Positions 27,065-35,910 of a stretch of DNA of 64,000 nt are shown here, piece after piece. Both the position numbers and the translations under genes were made by a program. Numbering within the stretch: the first letter of the stretch is position 1; every line of letters begins with the position of its first letter. The notes under the pieces were generated by a model. The model made no database searches. It was not told the origin of the DNA and saw nothing but the letters and a program-made list of their open reading frames with translations. Source of the stretch: Bradyrhizobium paxllaeri (GTDB lineage Bacteria > Pseudomonadota > Alphaproteobacteria > Rhizobiales > Xanthobacteraceae); contig NZ_CP042968.1 of NCBI RefSeq assembly GCF_001693515.2, positions 2,294,001-2,358,000 on the forward strand. Direction: 5' to 3'.

Positions 27065-28231
27065 TCACGGCTTCATCGCACCCTGCGCACTGGTGTAGAC
27101 GGCATACAGCGACGACGAGCCGCAGATGTAGAGCCTGTTGCGCTGCTGGCCGCCGAAGCACAGATTGGCGACGGTTTCCGGGATGTGGATCTTGCCGAGG
27201 AGATCGCCGTCAGGCGTGTAGCAGCGTACGCCGTCCTCATTCGGATCGCCCCAACCCACGGAGCACCACAGGCGCCCGGCGGTGTCGCAGCGCAGCCCGT
27301 CGGTAATGCTGGGCTTGGGCATATCAGCAAACACCTTGCTGTTCGAAAGCTTTCCGGCCGCGAGATCCACGTCGAACACGCGGATATGCGACGGGTTGTC
27401 AGGTCCGTCGGTGAAGCCGGTGTCGCAGATATAGAGCTTCTTCTCGTCCGGCGAGAAGCAAAGGCCGTTCGGCTGCACGAAGTCATCGACCACCATCTTG
27501 ATGTCGCCGGATTTCGGATCCACCCGGTAGACGTTTTTCTTGTCCTGCTCGGGATCGGCCTTGATGCCCTCGTAAAAGCCGCCGATACCGTAGGCCGGGT
27601 CGCAGAACCAGATCGAACCGTCAGCCGCGACGACCGCGTCGTTCGGCGAGTTCAGTTTCTTGCCATTGTACTTGTCGGCGATGATCGTGATGGAGCCGTC
27701 GAGTTCGGTTCGGGTGACGCGGCGGCCCGAATGCTCGCAGGTGATCAGCCGTCCCTCGCGATCGATCGTATTGCCGTTCGAGTTCATCGAGGGCTGGCGA
27801 TAGACGCTGAGATGCCCGTCATCCTCAGAGAAGCGCATGATGCGGTTATTGGGAATGTCGCTAAACAGCACGTAGCGCCCGGCCGGGAAGTAGACCGGAC
27901 CTTCGGCCCAGCGGAACCCGGTCGCCACGCGCTCGACCGCCATGGTGCCGGCGAAAGCCGGAAAGCCCGTCGGCCCGAACGAAACCTTCGGCTTCTTCAT
28001 CGACTCCAGGCGGGCATCCGGATAGCGGGCGCCGGGAAGCGGGCCGAGCGGCAGGGGCGGCGATGCCGTGGTCGGTGCGCCGGTCTGGCCGAGCGGCGCC
28101 ACAGAGGCGGCAGAAGCCGTCTTCATCGTCACGGCCGAGGCGGCGAGTGCTGCCGCGCCGGTCAGTATCTTGCGACGGTCAAAACCGCCGCCCTGTTGGT
28201 GGGGATCGGAAAAGGTCAGTGAGGTTGTCAT
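27065..28231 (-). CDS. Tat-exported SMP-30/gluconolactonase-family protein
   Basis: A 388-residue six-bladed propeller of the SMP-30/gluconolaconase/LRE family, which hydrolyses lactones with a bound divalent metal. The N-terminal FDRRKILTGAAALAAS is a Tat signal, so it should be periplasmic. Propeller motifs include RWAEGPVYFPAG, LNSPNDAVVAADGSIWFCDP, QPNGLCFSPDEKKLYICDT and GLRCDTAGRLWCS. The start at 28231 follows GGGAGGAAATC and precedes the signal; the frame upstream of it runs into a family A repeat. Likely lactone hydrolysis on imported sugars or related compounds, substrate unknown. Confidence 0.88.
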   Translation of the reverse strand: MTTSLTFSDPHQQGGGFDRRKILTGAAALAASAVTMKTASAASVAPLGQTGAPTTASPPLPLGPLPGARYPDARLESMKKPKVSFGPTGFPAFAGTMAVERVATGFRWAEGPVYFPAGRYVLFSDIPNNRIMRFSEDDGHLSVYRQPSMNSNGNTIDREGRLITCEHSGRRVTRTELDGSITIIADKYNGKKLNSPNDAVVAADGSIWFCDPAYGIGGFYEGIKADPEQDKKNVYRVDPKSGDIKMVVDDFVQPNGLCFSPDEKKLYICDTGFTDGPDNPSHIRVFDVDLAAGKLSNSKVFADMPKPSITDGLRCDTAGRLWCSVGWGDPNEDGVRCYTPDGDLLGKIHIPETVANLCFGGQQRNRLYICGSSSLYAVYTSAQGAMKP

Positions 28232-28339
28232 GATTTCCTCCCGTGTATTTTTTGTTGGGAGGAAAAACATCAGCCCGCATTCCGGCATAAAGCAGGCGGG
28301 CTGTGATGGAATAACCGAAGATGGCGGCGCGCCGGGATG

Positions 28340-28431
28340 CGTAGGGTGGGCAAAGCGAAGCGTGCCCACCATGCAGAACGGTCGGTGACGGAATGGTGGG
28401 CACGACGCTACGCGTCTTTGCCCACCCTGCG
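28340..28431. repeat. Intergenic palindromic repeat family A
   Basis: A full copy, ending TTTGCCCACCCTGCG followed by CTTTTTCG. That T-run suggests it terminates transcripts read on the plus strand. Both flanking genes are on the minus strand. Confidence 0.85.
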
Positions 28432-28448
28432 CTTTTTCGTCTAGGCGT

Positions 28449-29363
28449 TCAGATCGGGTCCCACGTAAAGATATCCGCGGAGCGATCGAGTGCGGTGAAC
28501 GATCCCTTCAGCGCCGGCATGCCGTGCTCGGCAATGGTCTGCGGCGTCCAGCCTTCGCCGCGGTGAACCGAGCGCACCGGACGATTCTGGCTGAACAGGA
28601 AAATCTCGTTCATACGCACGCCGAAGATCTGCCCGGTGACGTCCTTGGCGGCATCGGAGAGCAGGTGGGCGCAGACCGGGGCGATCTTCTCCGGTCCCAT
28701 CTGCTTGATCTTCTCGACGCGCGCCTTTTCGGCATCCGTCCCGGTCGGGATGGTGCCGATCATGCGGGTCCAGGCGAACGGCGAGACGCAGTTCGAGCGC
28801 ACATTGAAGCGGCCCATGTCGAGCGCGATCGACTTCGACAGGCCGACGATGCCGAGCTTGGCGGCGGCGTAGTTGGCCTGGCCGAAATTGCCGATCAGGC
28901 CCGAGGTCGAGGTGAAGTGCACGAAGGCGCCAGACTCCTGTTCGCGATAGATCCGCGCCGCGGCGTGGCTCACATAGAACGAGCCCATCAGGTGCACCTT
29001 GATGACGGCCTCGAACGCTTCCACGCTCATTTTATGGAAGATCATGTCGCGCAAAATGCCGGCATTGTTGACCACGCCGTCGAGCCGGCCGAAATGATCG
29101 GTCGCGGTCTTGACGATCTTGCTGGCGGGGATCGCTTCGGCCACCGACTCGAAATTGGCGACTGCGGTGCCGCCGCGCTTCTTGATCTCCTCGACCACTT
29201 CCTCGGCGGGCGCCGCGCTCGAACCGGCGCCGTCGGCCGCGCCGCCGGGATCGTTGACGACGACCTTGGCGCCTTCGGCCGCGCAGAGCAGCGCGATCTC
29301 GCGCCCGATGCCGCGGCCTGCGCCGGTGACGATGATGACCTTGTCTTGCAGTGATTTTGCCAT
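28449..29363 (-). CDS. SDR-family 3-hydroxyacyl-CoA dehydrogenase-like protein (HSD17B4 type)
   Basis: A 304-residue SDR. VTGAGRGIGREIALL near residue 11 binds NAD(P), VNNAGILRD follows, and FTSTSGLIGNFGQANYAAAKLG carries the catalytic Ser, Tyr and Lys. The NDPGGAADGAGSS loop and the C-terminal tail resemble the dehydrogenase part of HSD17B4-type multifunctional beta-oxidation enzymes. Start MAKSLQDK was chosen at the ATG that precedes the Rossmann strand; upstream codons read through a family C repeat. It lies downstream of the thiolase-like and DUF35 genes on the same strand, so the three may form one CoA-thioester pathway. Confidence 0.88.
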   Translation of the reverse strand: MAKSLQDKVIIVTGAGRGIGREIALLCAAEGAKVVVNDPGGAADGAGSSAAPAEEVVEEIKKRGGTAVANFESVAEAIPASKIVKTATDHFGRLDGVVNNAGILRDMIFHKMSVEAFEAVIKVHLMGSFYVSHAAARIYREQESGAFVHFTSTSGLIGNFGQANYAAAKLGIVGLSKSIALDMGRFNVRSNCVSPFAWTRMIGTIPTGTDAEKARVEKIKQMGPEKIAPVCAHLLSDAAKDVTGQIFGVRMNEIFLFSQNRPVRSVHRGEGWTPQTIAEHGMPALKGSFTALDRSADIFTWDPI

Positions 29364-29387
29364 TGAGGGATTTCTCCTGTTGTTGTC

Positions 29388-29510
29388 GGTCATTCCGGGG
29401 CCCGCGAAGCGGGAACTATGATGCGCAATTGCGCATCTTAGAATCTCGAGATTCTCTGATGTGCAATCGCACATCATAGTTCGATGCTGCGCATCGCCCC
29501 GGAATGACCG
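29388..29510. repeat. Intergenic inverted repeat family C, with internal duplication
   Basis: The outer arms CGGTCATTCCGGGG and CCCCGGAATGACCG hold an extra inverted pair, ATGATGCGCAATTGCGCAT and GATGTGCAATCGCACATC. It separates the SDR gene from the thiolase-like gene. Confidence 0.8.
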
Positions 29511-29516
29511 ACGTGA

Positions 29517-30656
29517 TTACTTCTCGTTCGTAAAGATGATCGTGCCACTCGCCGCGAACATGCCGCCGACGCCGTGGCAGACCGAAATCTTGGCGTCCTT
29601 GACCTGCGCCGGTGCGATGCCGCGCATTTGCCGCACGCTCTCCTGCAGCGCGTACATGCCGTACATGCCGGAATGCATGTAGCTCAAGCCGCCGCCATTG
29701 GTGTTGAGCGGCAGCTTGCCGCCGGGGCGGGTGTTGCCGTCGGCGATGAATTTTCCGGTCTCTTCATGCGGCATGAAGCCGAGATCGCCGAGGCCAAAGA
29801 GCGGCAGATGGGCAAAGGCATCGTAGATCATCAAATGATCGACGTCCTTGTGGGTGATGCCGGCCTCCTTGAAGGCGGTCGGCCCTGCCACCTTGAAGGC
29901 GCGCGAGGAGTTGAACGTCTCCATCTGGCTGACCATCGGCGTTTCCACGCTCTCGCCAGTGCCGAGAATATAGACCGGCTTCTTCGGAAAGTCCTTGGCG
30001 CGGTCGGCGGAAGTGAGGATCAGCGCGCCGCCGCCGTCAGTGACGAGGCAGCATTGCAGCAGGCGGAACGGGTAGGCGATCATCCGCGAGTTCAAGACGT
30101 CGGCGACCGTGATCGGGTCCTTCATCATCGCGCGCGGGTTCTTCGCGGCCCATTCGCGCTGGGCCACCGCGACCATCGCGATCTGCTCATGGGTAATGCC
30201 GTAGGTCTTCATGTAGCGCAGCACGGGAATCGGGAACATGCTGGGCGGGCCGTAGACGCCGAACGGCGCCTCGAACTGGCCGTTGAGGCTGTCGGCCGGT
30301 GTCGAGCGCGGCAACTTGCCGATCATCGACTTGCCGCTCTCGGCGTGCGTGATCAGCACGGTCTTGCACAGCCCGGCCTCGATCGCGGCCGCGGCGTGGC
30401 GGACATGCAGCATGAACGAGCAGCCACCGACCGAGGTGCCGTCGACCCAGGTCGGCGTGATGCCGAGATAGTGGGCGATCTGCTGCGGGGTTTCCACCGC
30501 GGTGGCGATGCCGTCGATGTCGGACAGCTTCAGCCCGGCATCGGCGATGGCGTTCAGCGCCGCATCCGCATGGAGCTGGATCTGCGACATGTTCGGGATG
30601 ACGCCGAGTTCGGTAGTCTCGGCTGCGCCGACGACGGCGACCTGGTTTCTGCGCAT
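29517..30656 (-). CDS. Thiolase-family (lipid-transfer/SCP-x-like) protein
   Basis: A 379-residue thiolase-fold protein of the lipid-transfer/SCP-x group. TSVGGCSFMLHV near residue 74 holds a possible nucleophile Cys. NGGGLSYMHSGMYG near residue 320 supplies the catalytic His, and CHGVGGMFAASG near the end matches the C-terminal thiolase signature. In several bacteria such proteins pair with a DUF35 (Zn-ribbon/OB) partner and act as thiolases or retro-aldolases on acyl-CoAs. The DUF35 gene lies 4 bases upstream in the same operon. Whether this is a thiolase or an aldolase cannot be settled from sequence. Confidence 0.88.
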   Translation of the reverse strand: MRRNQVAVVGAAETTELGVIPNMSQIQLHADAALNAIADAGLKLSDIDGIATAVETPQQIAHYLGITPTWVDGTSVGGCSFMLHVRHAAAAIEAGLCKTVLITHAESGKSMIGKLPRSTPADSLNGQFEAPFGVYGPPSMFPIPVLRYMKTYGITHEQIAMVAVAQREWAAKNPRAMMKDPITVADVLNSRMIAYPFRLLQCCLVTDGGGALILTSADRAKDFPKKPVYILGTGESVETPMVSQMETFNSSRAFKVAGPTAFKEAGITHKDVDHLMIYDAFAHLPLFGLGDLGFMPHEETGKFIADGNTRPGGKLPLNTNGGGLSYMHSGMYGMYALQESVRQMRGIAPAQVKDAKISVCHGVGGMFAASGTIIFTNEK

Positions 30657-30660
30657 ATGC

Positions 30661-31074
30661 TTAACCCTTCGCCGGACGGAACAAAGGAAGGGTGATCTTG
30701 TCGTCGAGTTTTTCGAACGCGACTTCGAGCTTCATGTCGAGCTCCAGCGCCTCCGGCGTCTGCGGGCAGTCGATGATGTTGCTCATCATGCGCGGTCCCT
30801 CGTCGAGTTCGACGACCGCGATCGCGTAAGGCGCGGTGAAGCCGGGCGCGGCGGGGCGGTGGTTGATGACGTAGCTGTAGAGCTTGCCCTTGCCGCTGGC
30901 CTTGAACACGGAAACCTTGCGCGAGGCGCAGGAGGGGCAGAACGGGCGCGGCGGAAAATAGACATTGGCGCAGGCGTCGCAGCGCTGCAGGCGCAATTCG
31001 CCGGCCTGCGTTCCATCCCAGAAATGCTGCGTCTCGGGCGTGGGTTTTGGTTTAGCGCGCGCGGGCTCCGCCAT
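30661..31074 (-). CDS. Zn-ribbon/OB-fold (DUF35) protein
   Basis: A 137-residue protein with an N-terminal rubredoxin-like zinc ribbon (CDACANVYFPPRPFCPSC, four cysteines) and a C-terminal OB-fold (LYSYVINHRPAAPGF). DUF35 proteins are CoA-substrate partners of thiolase-fold enzymes. The ATG at 31074 follows AAGGAGAATTGCCGA and was preferred over an upstream in-frame ATG. It is first in the minus-strand operon with the thiolase-like and SDR genes. Confidence 0.88.
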   Translation of the reverse strand: MAEPARAKPKPTPETQHFWDGTQAGELRLQRCDACANVYFPPRPFCPSCASRKVSVFKASGKGKLYSYVINHRPAAPGFTAPYAIAVVELDEGPRMMSNIIDCPQTPEALELDMKLEVAFEKLDDKITLPLFRPAKG

Positions 31075-31280
31075 TCGGCAATTCTCCTTGGGACGCGGAC
31101 GCTTGCCCGCATGTTTCAATCTTGATGCGACATAGACTGTTCCCCGTCAACGGTCCGAGCAGTGGCCCTGCCGCATGGCCGCATTCCGGCAGGCCACAAC
31201 GCTTGTATGCCAGTAATTTTCCGCGCTAGGGTATTTGTCCGTTGCGAGCCGCGTGGTGCTTGCAGCGACAAGGAGACGAT

Positions 31281-32621
31281 GTGCGGACGATACGAATAGG
31301 GTCCGGTGCCGGCTATTCGGGCGATCGCATCGAGCCTGCGATCGAACTCGCCGAAAAGGGCGATATCCAGTATCTCGTGTTCGAATGCCTCGGCGAACGT
31401 ACGGTGGCGCTCGCGCAGCAGGCGCGCATGAAAAATCCCGACGGCGGCTTCGATCCATTGCTCGAGGAGCGCATGCGCGCGGTTCTGCCGGTCTGCGCCG
31501 CCAAGGGCATCAAGATCGTGACCAACATGGGCGCGGCCAATCCGGAAGCCGCCGCGCGGAAGACCGCCGAGATCGCAAAATCGCTCGGACTGCCGTCTCT
31601 GAAAGTGGCAGCTATCGTCGGTGACGACGTACTCGACGCCTGCAAGGCGGGCGATTTGCCGATCATGGAATTCGATGGCACGATCAAGCAACTCGGCAAC
31701 CGGCTGTTGTCGGCGAATGCCTATCTCGGCGCCGAGCCGATGGCGCAGGCGCTGGCTGCGGGCGCCGATGTCGTCATCACCGGCAGAGCATCCGATCCGG
31801 CGCTGTTCCTGGCGCCGATGATCCATGCCTTCGGCTGGGCAATGGACGACTGGAATCTGCTTGGGCAGGGGACAGTTGCCGGACACTTGCTGGAGTGCGC
31901 CGGGCAGATCACCGGCGGCTACTTTGCCGATCCCGGCTACAAGGATGTGGCTGATCTGGCGCGGCTTGGATTTCCGATTGGAGAGGTCGGCGAGGATGGC
32001 AGCCTTGTCGTCACCAAGGTTGCGAGGTCGGGCGGCGCGGTGACGGCGCAAACCTGCAAGGAGCAGTTGCTGTACGAGGTCCACGACCCCACGAAATATT
32101 TCCAGCCGGATGTGGTCGCGGATTTCTCGCAGGTAAGGATCGAGGAAATCGGACCCGATCGCGTCCGTGTCAGCGGCGGGCGTGGCAAAAAGCGAACCGA
32201 TACGCTGAAGGTCTCGGTCGGTTATGTCGACAGCTACATCGGCGAGGGACAGATCTCTTATGCCGGTCCCGGCGCACTGGCGCGGGGACGGCTGGCGCTG
32301 GAAATTGTCCGCGAGCGGCTGAAGCTGACCAATGTCGCCGCGAGCGAATTGCGGTTCGAACTGGTCGGCGTCGATTCCTTGCACGGACCGGAAGTGTCCG
32401 CGCGCGCCGGCGAACCTTATGAGGTGCGCGTGCGGGTCGCCGGGCGCACCGAGAACCTGCGTGAGGCGATCAGAATCGGCAACGAGGTCGAGACACTCTA
32501 TACCAACGGCCCGGCCGCGGGTGGCGGCGCCTGGAAATCGGCGCGCGACGTGGTAGCGGTCGCGTCCGTGTTGCTGCCGCGCGAGCTGGCAAAGCCGCAA
32601 ATTCGGTTTGTGGGGGCTTAA
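31281..32621 (+). CDS. Acyclic terpene utilization AtuA-family protein (DUF1446)
   Basis: A 446-residue protein of the AtuA family (DUF1446). It opens RIGSGAGYSGDRIEPAIELAE, then GDIQYLVFECLGERT, and contains VITGRASDPALFLAPM near residue 171. AtuA is encoded in citronellol/geranyl catabolic clusters, but its reaction is poorly defined. The start is GTG at 31281, with AAGGAGAC five bases upstream; the in-frame GTG at 31242 lacks a ribosome site. The partner domain is a separate gene beginning two bases after the stop, whereas some relatives carry both in one chain. It is divergent from the DUF35-thiolase operon by about 206 bases. Confidence 0.85.
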   Translation: MRTIRIGSGAGYSGDRIEPAIELAEKGDIQYLVFECLGERTVALAQQARMKNPDGGFDPLLEERMRAVLPVCAAKGIKIVTNMGAANPEAAARKTAEIAKSLGLPSLKVAAIVGDDVLDACKAGDLPIMEFDGTIKQLGNRLLSANAYLGAEPMAQALAAGADVVITGRASDPALFLAPMIHAFGWAMDDWNLLGQGTVAGHLLECAGQITGGYFADPGYKDVADLARLGFPIGEVGEDGSLVVTKVARSGGAVTAQTCKEQLLYEVHDPTKYFQPDVVADFSQVRIEEIGPDRVRVSGGRGKKRTDTLKVSVGYVDSYIGEGQISYAGPGALARGRLALEIVRERLKLTNVAASELRFELVGVDSLHGPEVSARAGEPYEVRVRVAGRTENLREAIRIGNEVETLYTNGPAAGGGAWKSARDVVAVASVLLPRELAKPQIRFVGA

Positions 32622-32622
32622 G

Positions 32623-32943
32623 GTGAAGCTGCGCGAGATCGCTCATTCCCGCACCGGCGACAAGGGCAACATCTCCAACATCTCCGTCATCGCCTATGAT
32701 GCGAAGCACTATCCGCTGTTGCTCGAACAAGTTACCGCTGTGCGGGTCAAGGCTCATTTCGCCGGTGTTGTTCAAGGCGAGGTGGTTCGTTATGAACTGC
32801 CCAACCTGTCTGCGCTGAATTTCGTGATGGACCACGCGCTGGGAGGGGGCGTTACCCGCTCGCTGGCCCTCGATGCACACGGCAAATCGCTGAGTTCGGC
32901 GCTGCTCGATCTCGATATCGTGCTCGCGCCGGACGGCAAGTAA
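32623..32943 (+). CDS. AtuA-related C-terminal domain protein
   Basis: A 106-residue protein (KLREIAHSRTGDKGNISNIS at the start) that corresponds to the C-terminal part of fused AtuA-type proteins. The start is probably GTG at 32623, one base after the stop of the AtuA gene, with GGGGG upstream; TTG at 32608 is an alternative that would overlap. Tight spacing suggests the two proteins form one complex. Cytosolic. Function unknown beyond the family. Confidence 0.82.
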   Translation: MKLREIAHSRTGDKGNISNISVIAYDAKHYPLLLEQVTAVRVKAHFAGVVQGEVVRYELPNLSALNFVMDHALGGGVTRSLALDAHGKSLSSALLDLDIVLAPDGK

Positions 32944-32970
32944 TGGCAAACAATAAAGAGACCGACGATC

Positions 32971-34323
32971 ATGCCCGCTAATCCGACACTCGCCTCCCTT
33001 GCCGCCGATCTCGCCGCCGGACGCACCACCGCACGCAAACTGGTCGAGGAGTGTCTGGCCAGAATTGCCGATCCTGCCGGCGAAGGCCCGCGCGCCTTTA
33101 TTCATGTCGACAAGCACGCCGCAATATCGGCGGCGGATGCGATGGATCATTTGCGCAAAGCGCACGCCGCACCGTCCCCCTATGCGGGTATTCCCGTCTC
33201 GATCAAGGATCTCTACGACATCAAGGGGCAGGTGACCCGCGCTGGCTCCCGCGCGCTGGAAGATTCTGCGCCGGCTGAAGCCGATGCGCCTGTCGTGGCG
33301 CGGCTGCGGCGCGCCGGCTTCATCGTGATCGGCCGCACCAACATGACCGAATTCGCCTATTCCGGCATCGGCATCAATCCGCATTACGGCACGCCGAAGA
33401 GCGTGTTCAATCGCAGCGTCGGTCACGTGCCCGGCGGCTCATCTTCGGGGGCTGCGGTCTCGATCGCGGACGGCATGGCCTATGGCGCGCTCGGCACCGA
33501 TACCGGCGGCTCCTGCCGGATTCCGGCGGCCTATAACGGCATCGTCGGGTACAAGCCGACGCAGGCGCGCGTGCCGCTCGACGGCGGCGTGCCGCTGTCG
33601 TCCTCACTCGACAGCTTTGGCCCGCTGGCGCGCTCGGTTGGCTGCTGCGCGGTGCTCGACGCCGTGCTCGCGGATGAAGCCGTGCAGCCGCTGCAGCCGC
33701 GCCCGATCAAGGGTATACGGCTCGCGGTGCCGACCACGATCGCGCTCGACGATCTCGACGAGGAGGTCGCAAAGACCTTCGAGCGCGCGCTGGAAACGCT
33801 CTTGCGCCAGGGCGCGTTGATCGAGCGGATCGAGGTGCCGGAATTCCACGATGTCGGCGTCATGAACAGCAAGGGCGGTTTTGCCGCCGCGGAAAGCTAC
33901 GCTTGGCACCGCTATTTGCTCACCAGCAAAGGTGACGTCTACGATCCCCGCGTCCGCGTCCGCATCCTGCGCGGCGAAGCCATCAGCGCGGCTGATTATA
34001 TCGACATCCTCAACGCGCGCCGCTCGTTCATCACGCGCACCGAGCAGCGCATCGCGCCCTATGACGCGCTGGTACTGCCGACCACGGCGAACGCGCCGCC
34101 CAGAATCGCCGACCTCGTCGCCGACGACAAGCTGTTCGCTACGGAAAATCTGCGGTCCTTGCGCAACTGCACGCTGATCAACATGCTCGACGGCTGCGCG
34201 ATCTCGCTGCCGGCGCATCGCGAAGGCGAAACGCCAGTCGGGCTGATGCTTGCGGCATCAGGCGGATCCGACCGTCGCATCTTCGAACTCGCCGCCGGAA
34301 TGGAGGATGTCATCCGTGTTTGA
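32971..34323 (+). CDS. Amidase signature-family enzyme
   Basis: A 450-residue amidase. The Ser-cisSer-Lys triad is visible: Lys in GIPVSIKDLYD near residue 76, the cis-Ser in GGSSSGAAVSIADG near residue 153, and the nucleophile Ser in GTDTGGSCRIPA near residue 177. The family hydrolyses amides, including indole-acetamide and aryl amides, but the substrate cannot be assigned. The ATG follows AAAGAGACCGACGATC. Its 3' end overlaps the DUF2848 gene, so the two are translationally coupled. Confidence 0.92.
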   Translation: MPANPTLASLAADLAAGRTTARKLVEECLARIADPAGEGPRAFIHVDKHAAISAADAMDHLRKAHAAPSPYAGIPVSIKDLYDIKGQVTRAGSRALEDSAPAEADAPVVARLRRAGFIVIGRTNMTEFAYSGIGINPHYGTPKSVFNRSVGHVPGGSSSGAAVSIADGMAYGALGTDTGGSCRIPAAYNGIVGYKPTQARVPLDGGVPLSSSLDSFGPLARSVGCCAVLDAVLADEAVQPLQPRPIKGIRLAVPTTIALDDLDEEVAKTFERALETLLRQGALIERIEVPEFHDVGVMNSKGGFAAAESYAWHRYLLTSKGDVYDPRVRVRILRGEAISAADYIDILNARRSFITRTEQRIAPYDALVLPTTANAPPRIADLVADDKLFATENLRSLRNCTLINMLDGCAISLPAHREGETPVGLMLAASGGSDRRIFELAAGMEDVIRV

Positions 34324-35002
34324 TCTGACCTTCAACGTCGACGACAAGGGCATGCTGACGCCGCTGACGCTGGCGATCGATCAGGCCGTCATCGCCGGCT
34401 GGACCGGGCGTGATCCGGTGGCGCGCGACAAGCATATCGCCGAACTCGAGGCGATCGGCATCGCGCGGCCCGCGACGACGCCGATCTACTACCGCTGTTC
34501 GGCGCGACGCATTACCCAAGCCGACCGCATCGAGGTGTCAGGCGAAAACTCCAGCGGCGAGGTCGAGTTCGTGCTGATCGGCTGGCAGGGCCGCATCTTC
34601 GTCGGCTGCGGCTCCGACCATACCGACCGCAAGGTGGAGAGCTACAGCGTCACCGTCTCCAAGCAGATGTGCGACAAGCCGATGGCCTCCGTGCTGTGGG
34701 AGCTGGAGGAGGTCATCGGCCACTGGGACAGGATGATCCTGCGTTCATACGCCACGATCGGCGGAGCGCGCGTGCTGTACCAGGAGGGCACGTTGGATGC
34801 GATGCTGCCGGTGAAGGATCTCATCGACCGCGGTTTTGCCGGCAAGGGCCTGCCCGACGGCTGCGCCATGTTCGGCGGCACGTTTGCGGCCAAGGGCGGC
34901 ATCCGCCCGGCCGATCGCTTCGAGTTCGAGCTGGAGGATCCCGTGTTGAAGCGGAAGATCAGCCACGGCTATGACGTGATCACGATGCCGGTGTTGGGAT
35001 AA
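34316..35002 (+). CDS. DUF2848 family protein
   Basis: A 228-residue protein matching DUF2848 (FDLTFNVDDKG at the start, AGWTGRD near residue 25, and FGGTFAAKGG near residue 184). The family shows a fumarylacetoacetase-like character in parts but has no known reaction. The start is likely GTG at 34316, with GGAGG nine bases upstream. An ATG at 34307 is in frame but directly abuts the GGAGG. It overlaps the amidase gene by 8 bases, which suggests that its product acts on or with the amidase product. Confidence 0.8.
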   Translation: MFDLTFNVDDKGMLTPLTLAIDQAVIAGWTGRDPVARDKHIAELEAIGIARPATTPIYYRCSARRITQADRIEVSGENSSGEVEFVLIGWQGRIFVGCGSDHTDRKVESYSVTVSKQMCDKPMASVLWELEEVIGHWDRMILRSYATIGGARVLYQEGTLDAMLPVKDLIDRGFAGKGLPDGCAMFGGTFAAKGGIRPADRFEFELEDPVLKRKISHGYDVITMPVLG

Positions 35003-35020
35003 GGCCGCAGCTCCAACCGC

Positions 35021-35105
35021 CGTCATTGCGAGGAGCGATAGCGACGAAGCAATCCATCTCTCAGCAAGCGAGGACATGGATTGCTTCGCTTCGCTCGCAA
35101 TGACG
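35021..35105. repeat. Intergenic inverted repeat family B
   Basis: The arms CGTCATTGCGAGGAGCG and CGCTCGCAATGACG, with inner AAGCAATCCAT. It lies after DUF2848 and upstream of the 2OG oxygenase gene. Confidence 0.85.
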
Positions 35106-35166
35106 GGGATGGAACTCGTCAGAAATCGGGTGGTTTGATCCGGCGCCATTTGCGAGACTGCCCTCC

Positions 35167-35910
35167 ATGAAAGCAACCGCAAAAAAGCTCCATCAACCAA
35201 CCCTCGACATCGCCGCCCGCGTTGACGCCATCGACTGGACGCAGGTCACCGCCGATCTCGACGCAGAAGGCTGCGCCGTCCTCAAGGGATTGCTGTCGCC
35301 GGACGAATGCGCTGCGCTGGCTGCGCTCTATCCGGACGACACAAATTTCCGCAGCCGCATCGTGATGGGACGCCATGGCTTCGGCCGCGGTGAGTACAAG
35401 TATTTTTCCTATCCGCTGCCGGACCTGATCGCAGAGTTGCGGCCTTTGCTCTACGCGCAGCTTTGCAGCGTTGCCAATCGCTGGAACGAGACGATGGGGA
35501 TAGATATCCGCTATCCCGACAAGCATGCCGCATTCCTGAAACGCTGCCATGACGCGGGACAGACACGGCCGACGCCGCTGCTGCTGCAATATGGCGAGGG
35601 TGACTACAACTGCCTGCATCAGGACCTCTATGGCGAGCATGTGTTTCCGCTGCAGGTTGCGATCCTGCTGTCGGAACCGGGGCGCGATTTCGAGGGCGGC
35701 GAGTTCGTGCTGACGGAGCAGCGGCCGCGGATGCAGTCGCGGCCCGAGGTGGTGCCGCTCAAACAGGGCGATGCGGTTGCCTTTGCTGTGCACCATCGCC
35801 CGGTGCAGGGGACGCGCGGGCCGTATCGGGTTAACCTGCGTCATGGCGTCAGCCGTATCAGATCCGGCCATCGCCACACCGTCGGTGTGATCTTTCACGA
35901 TGCCAAATGA
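35167..35910 (+). CDS. 2-oxoglutarate/Fe(II)-dependent oxygenase
   Basis: A 247-residue protein with a prolyl-4-hydroxylase-type double-stranded beta-helix. CLHQDLYGEHVFPLQVAIL near residue 151 gives the HxD iron pair, GGEFVLTEQRPRM follows, and the distal His is in AFAVHHRPVQGTRG near residue 205, with an Arg for 2-oxoglutarate after it. The gene ends exactly where alkB begins, so the two are co-transcribed. A role in nucleic-acid repair is suggested by context only. The protein could instead hydroxylate a protein or metabolite. The ATG follows a weak site. Confidence 0.85.
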   Translation: MKATAKKLHQPTLDIAARVDAIDWTQVTADLDAEGCAVLKGLLSPDECAALAALYPDDTNFRSRIVMGRHGFGRGEYKYFSYPLPDLIAELRPLLYAQLCSVANRWNETMGIDIRYPDKHAAFLKRCHDAGQTRPTPLLLQYGEGDYNCLHQDLYGEHVFPLQVAILLSEPGRDFEGGEFVLTEQRPRMQSRPEVVPLKQGDAVAFAVHHRPVQGTRGPYRVNLRHGVSRIRSGHRHTVGVIFHDAK

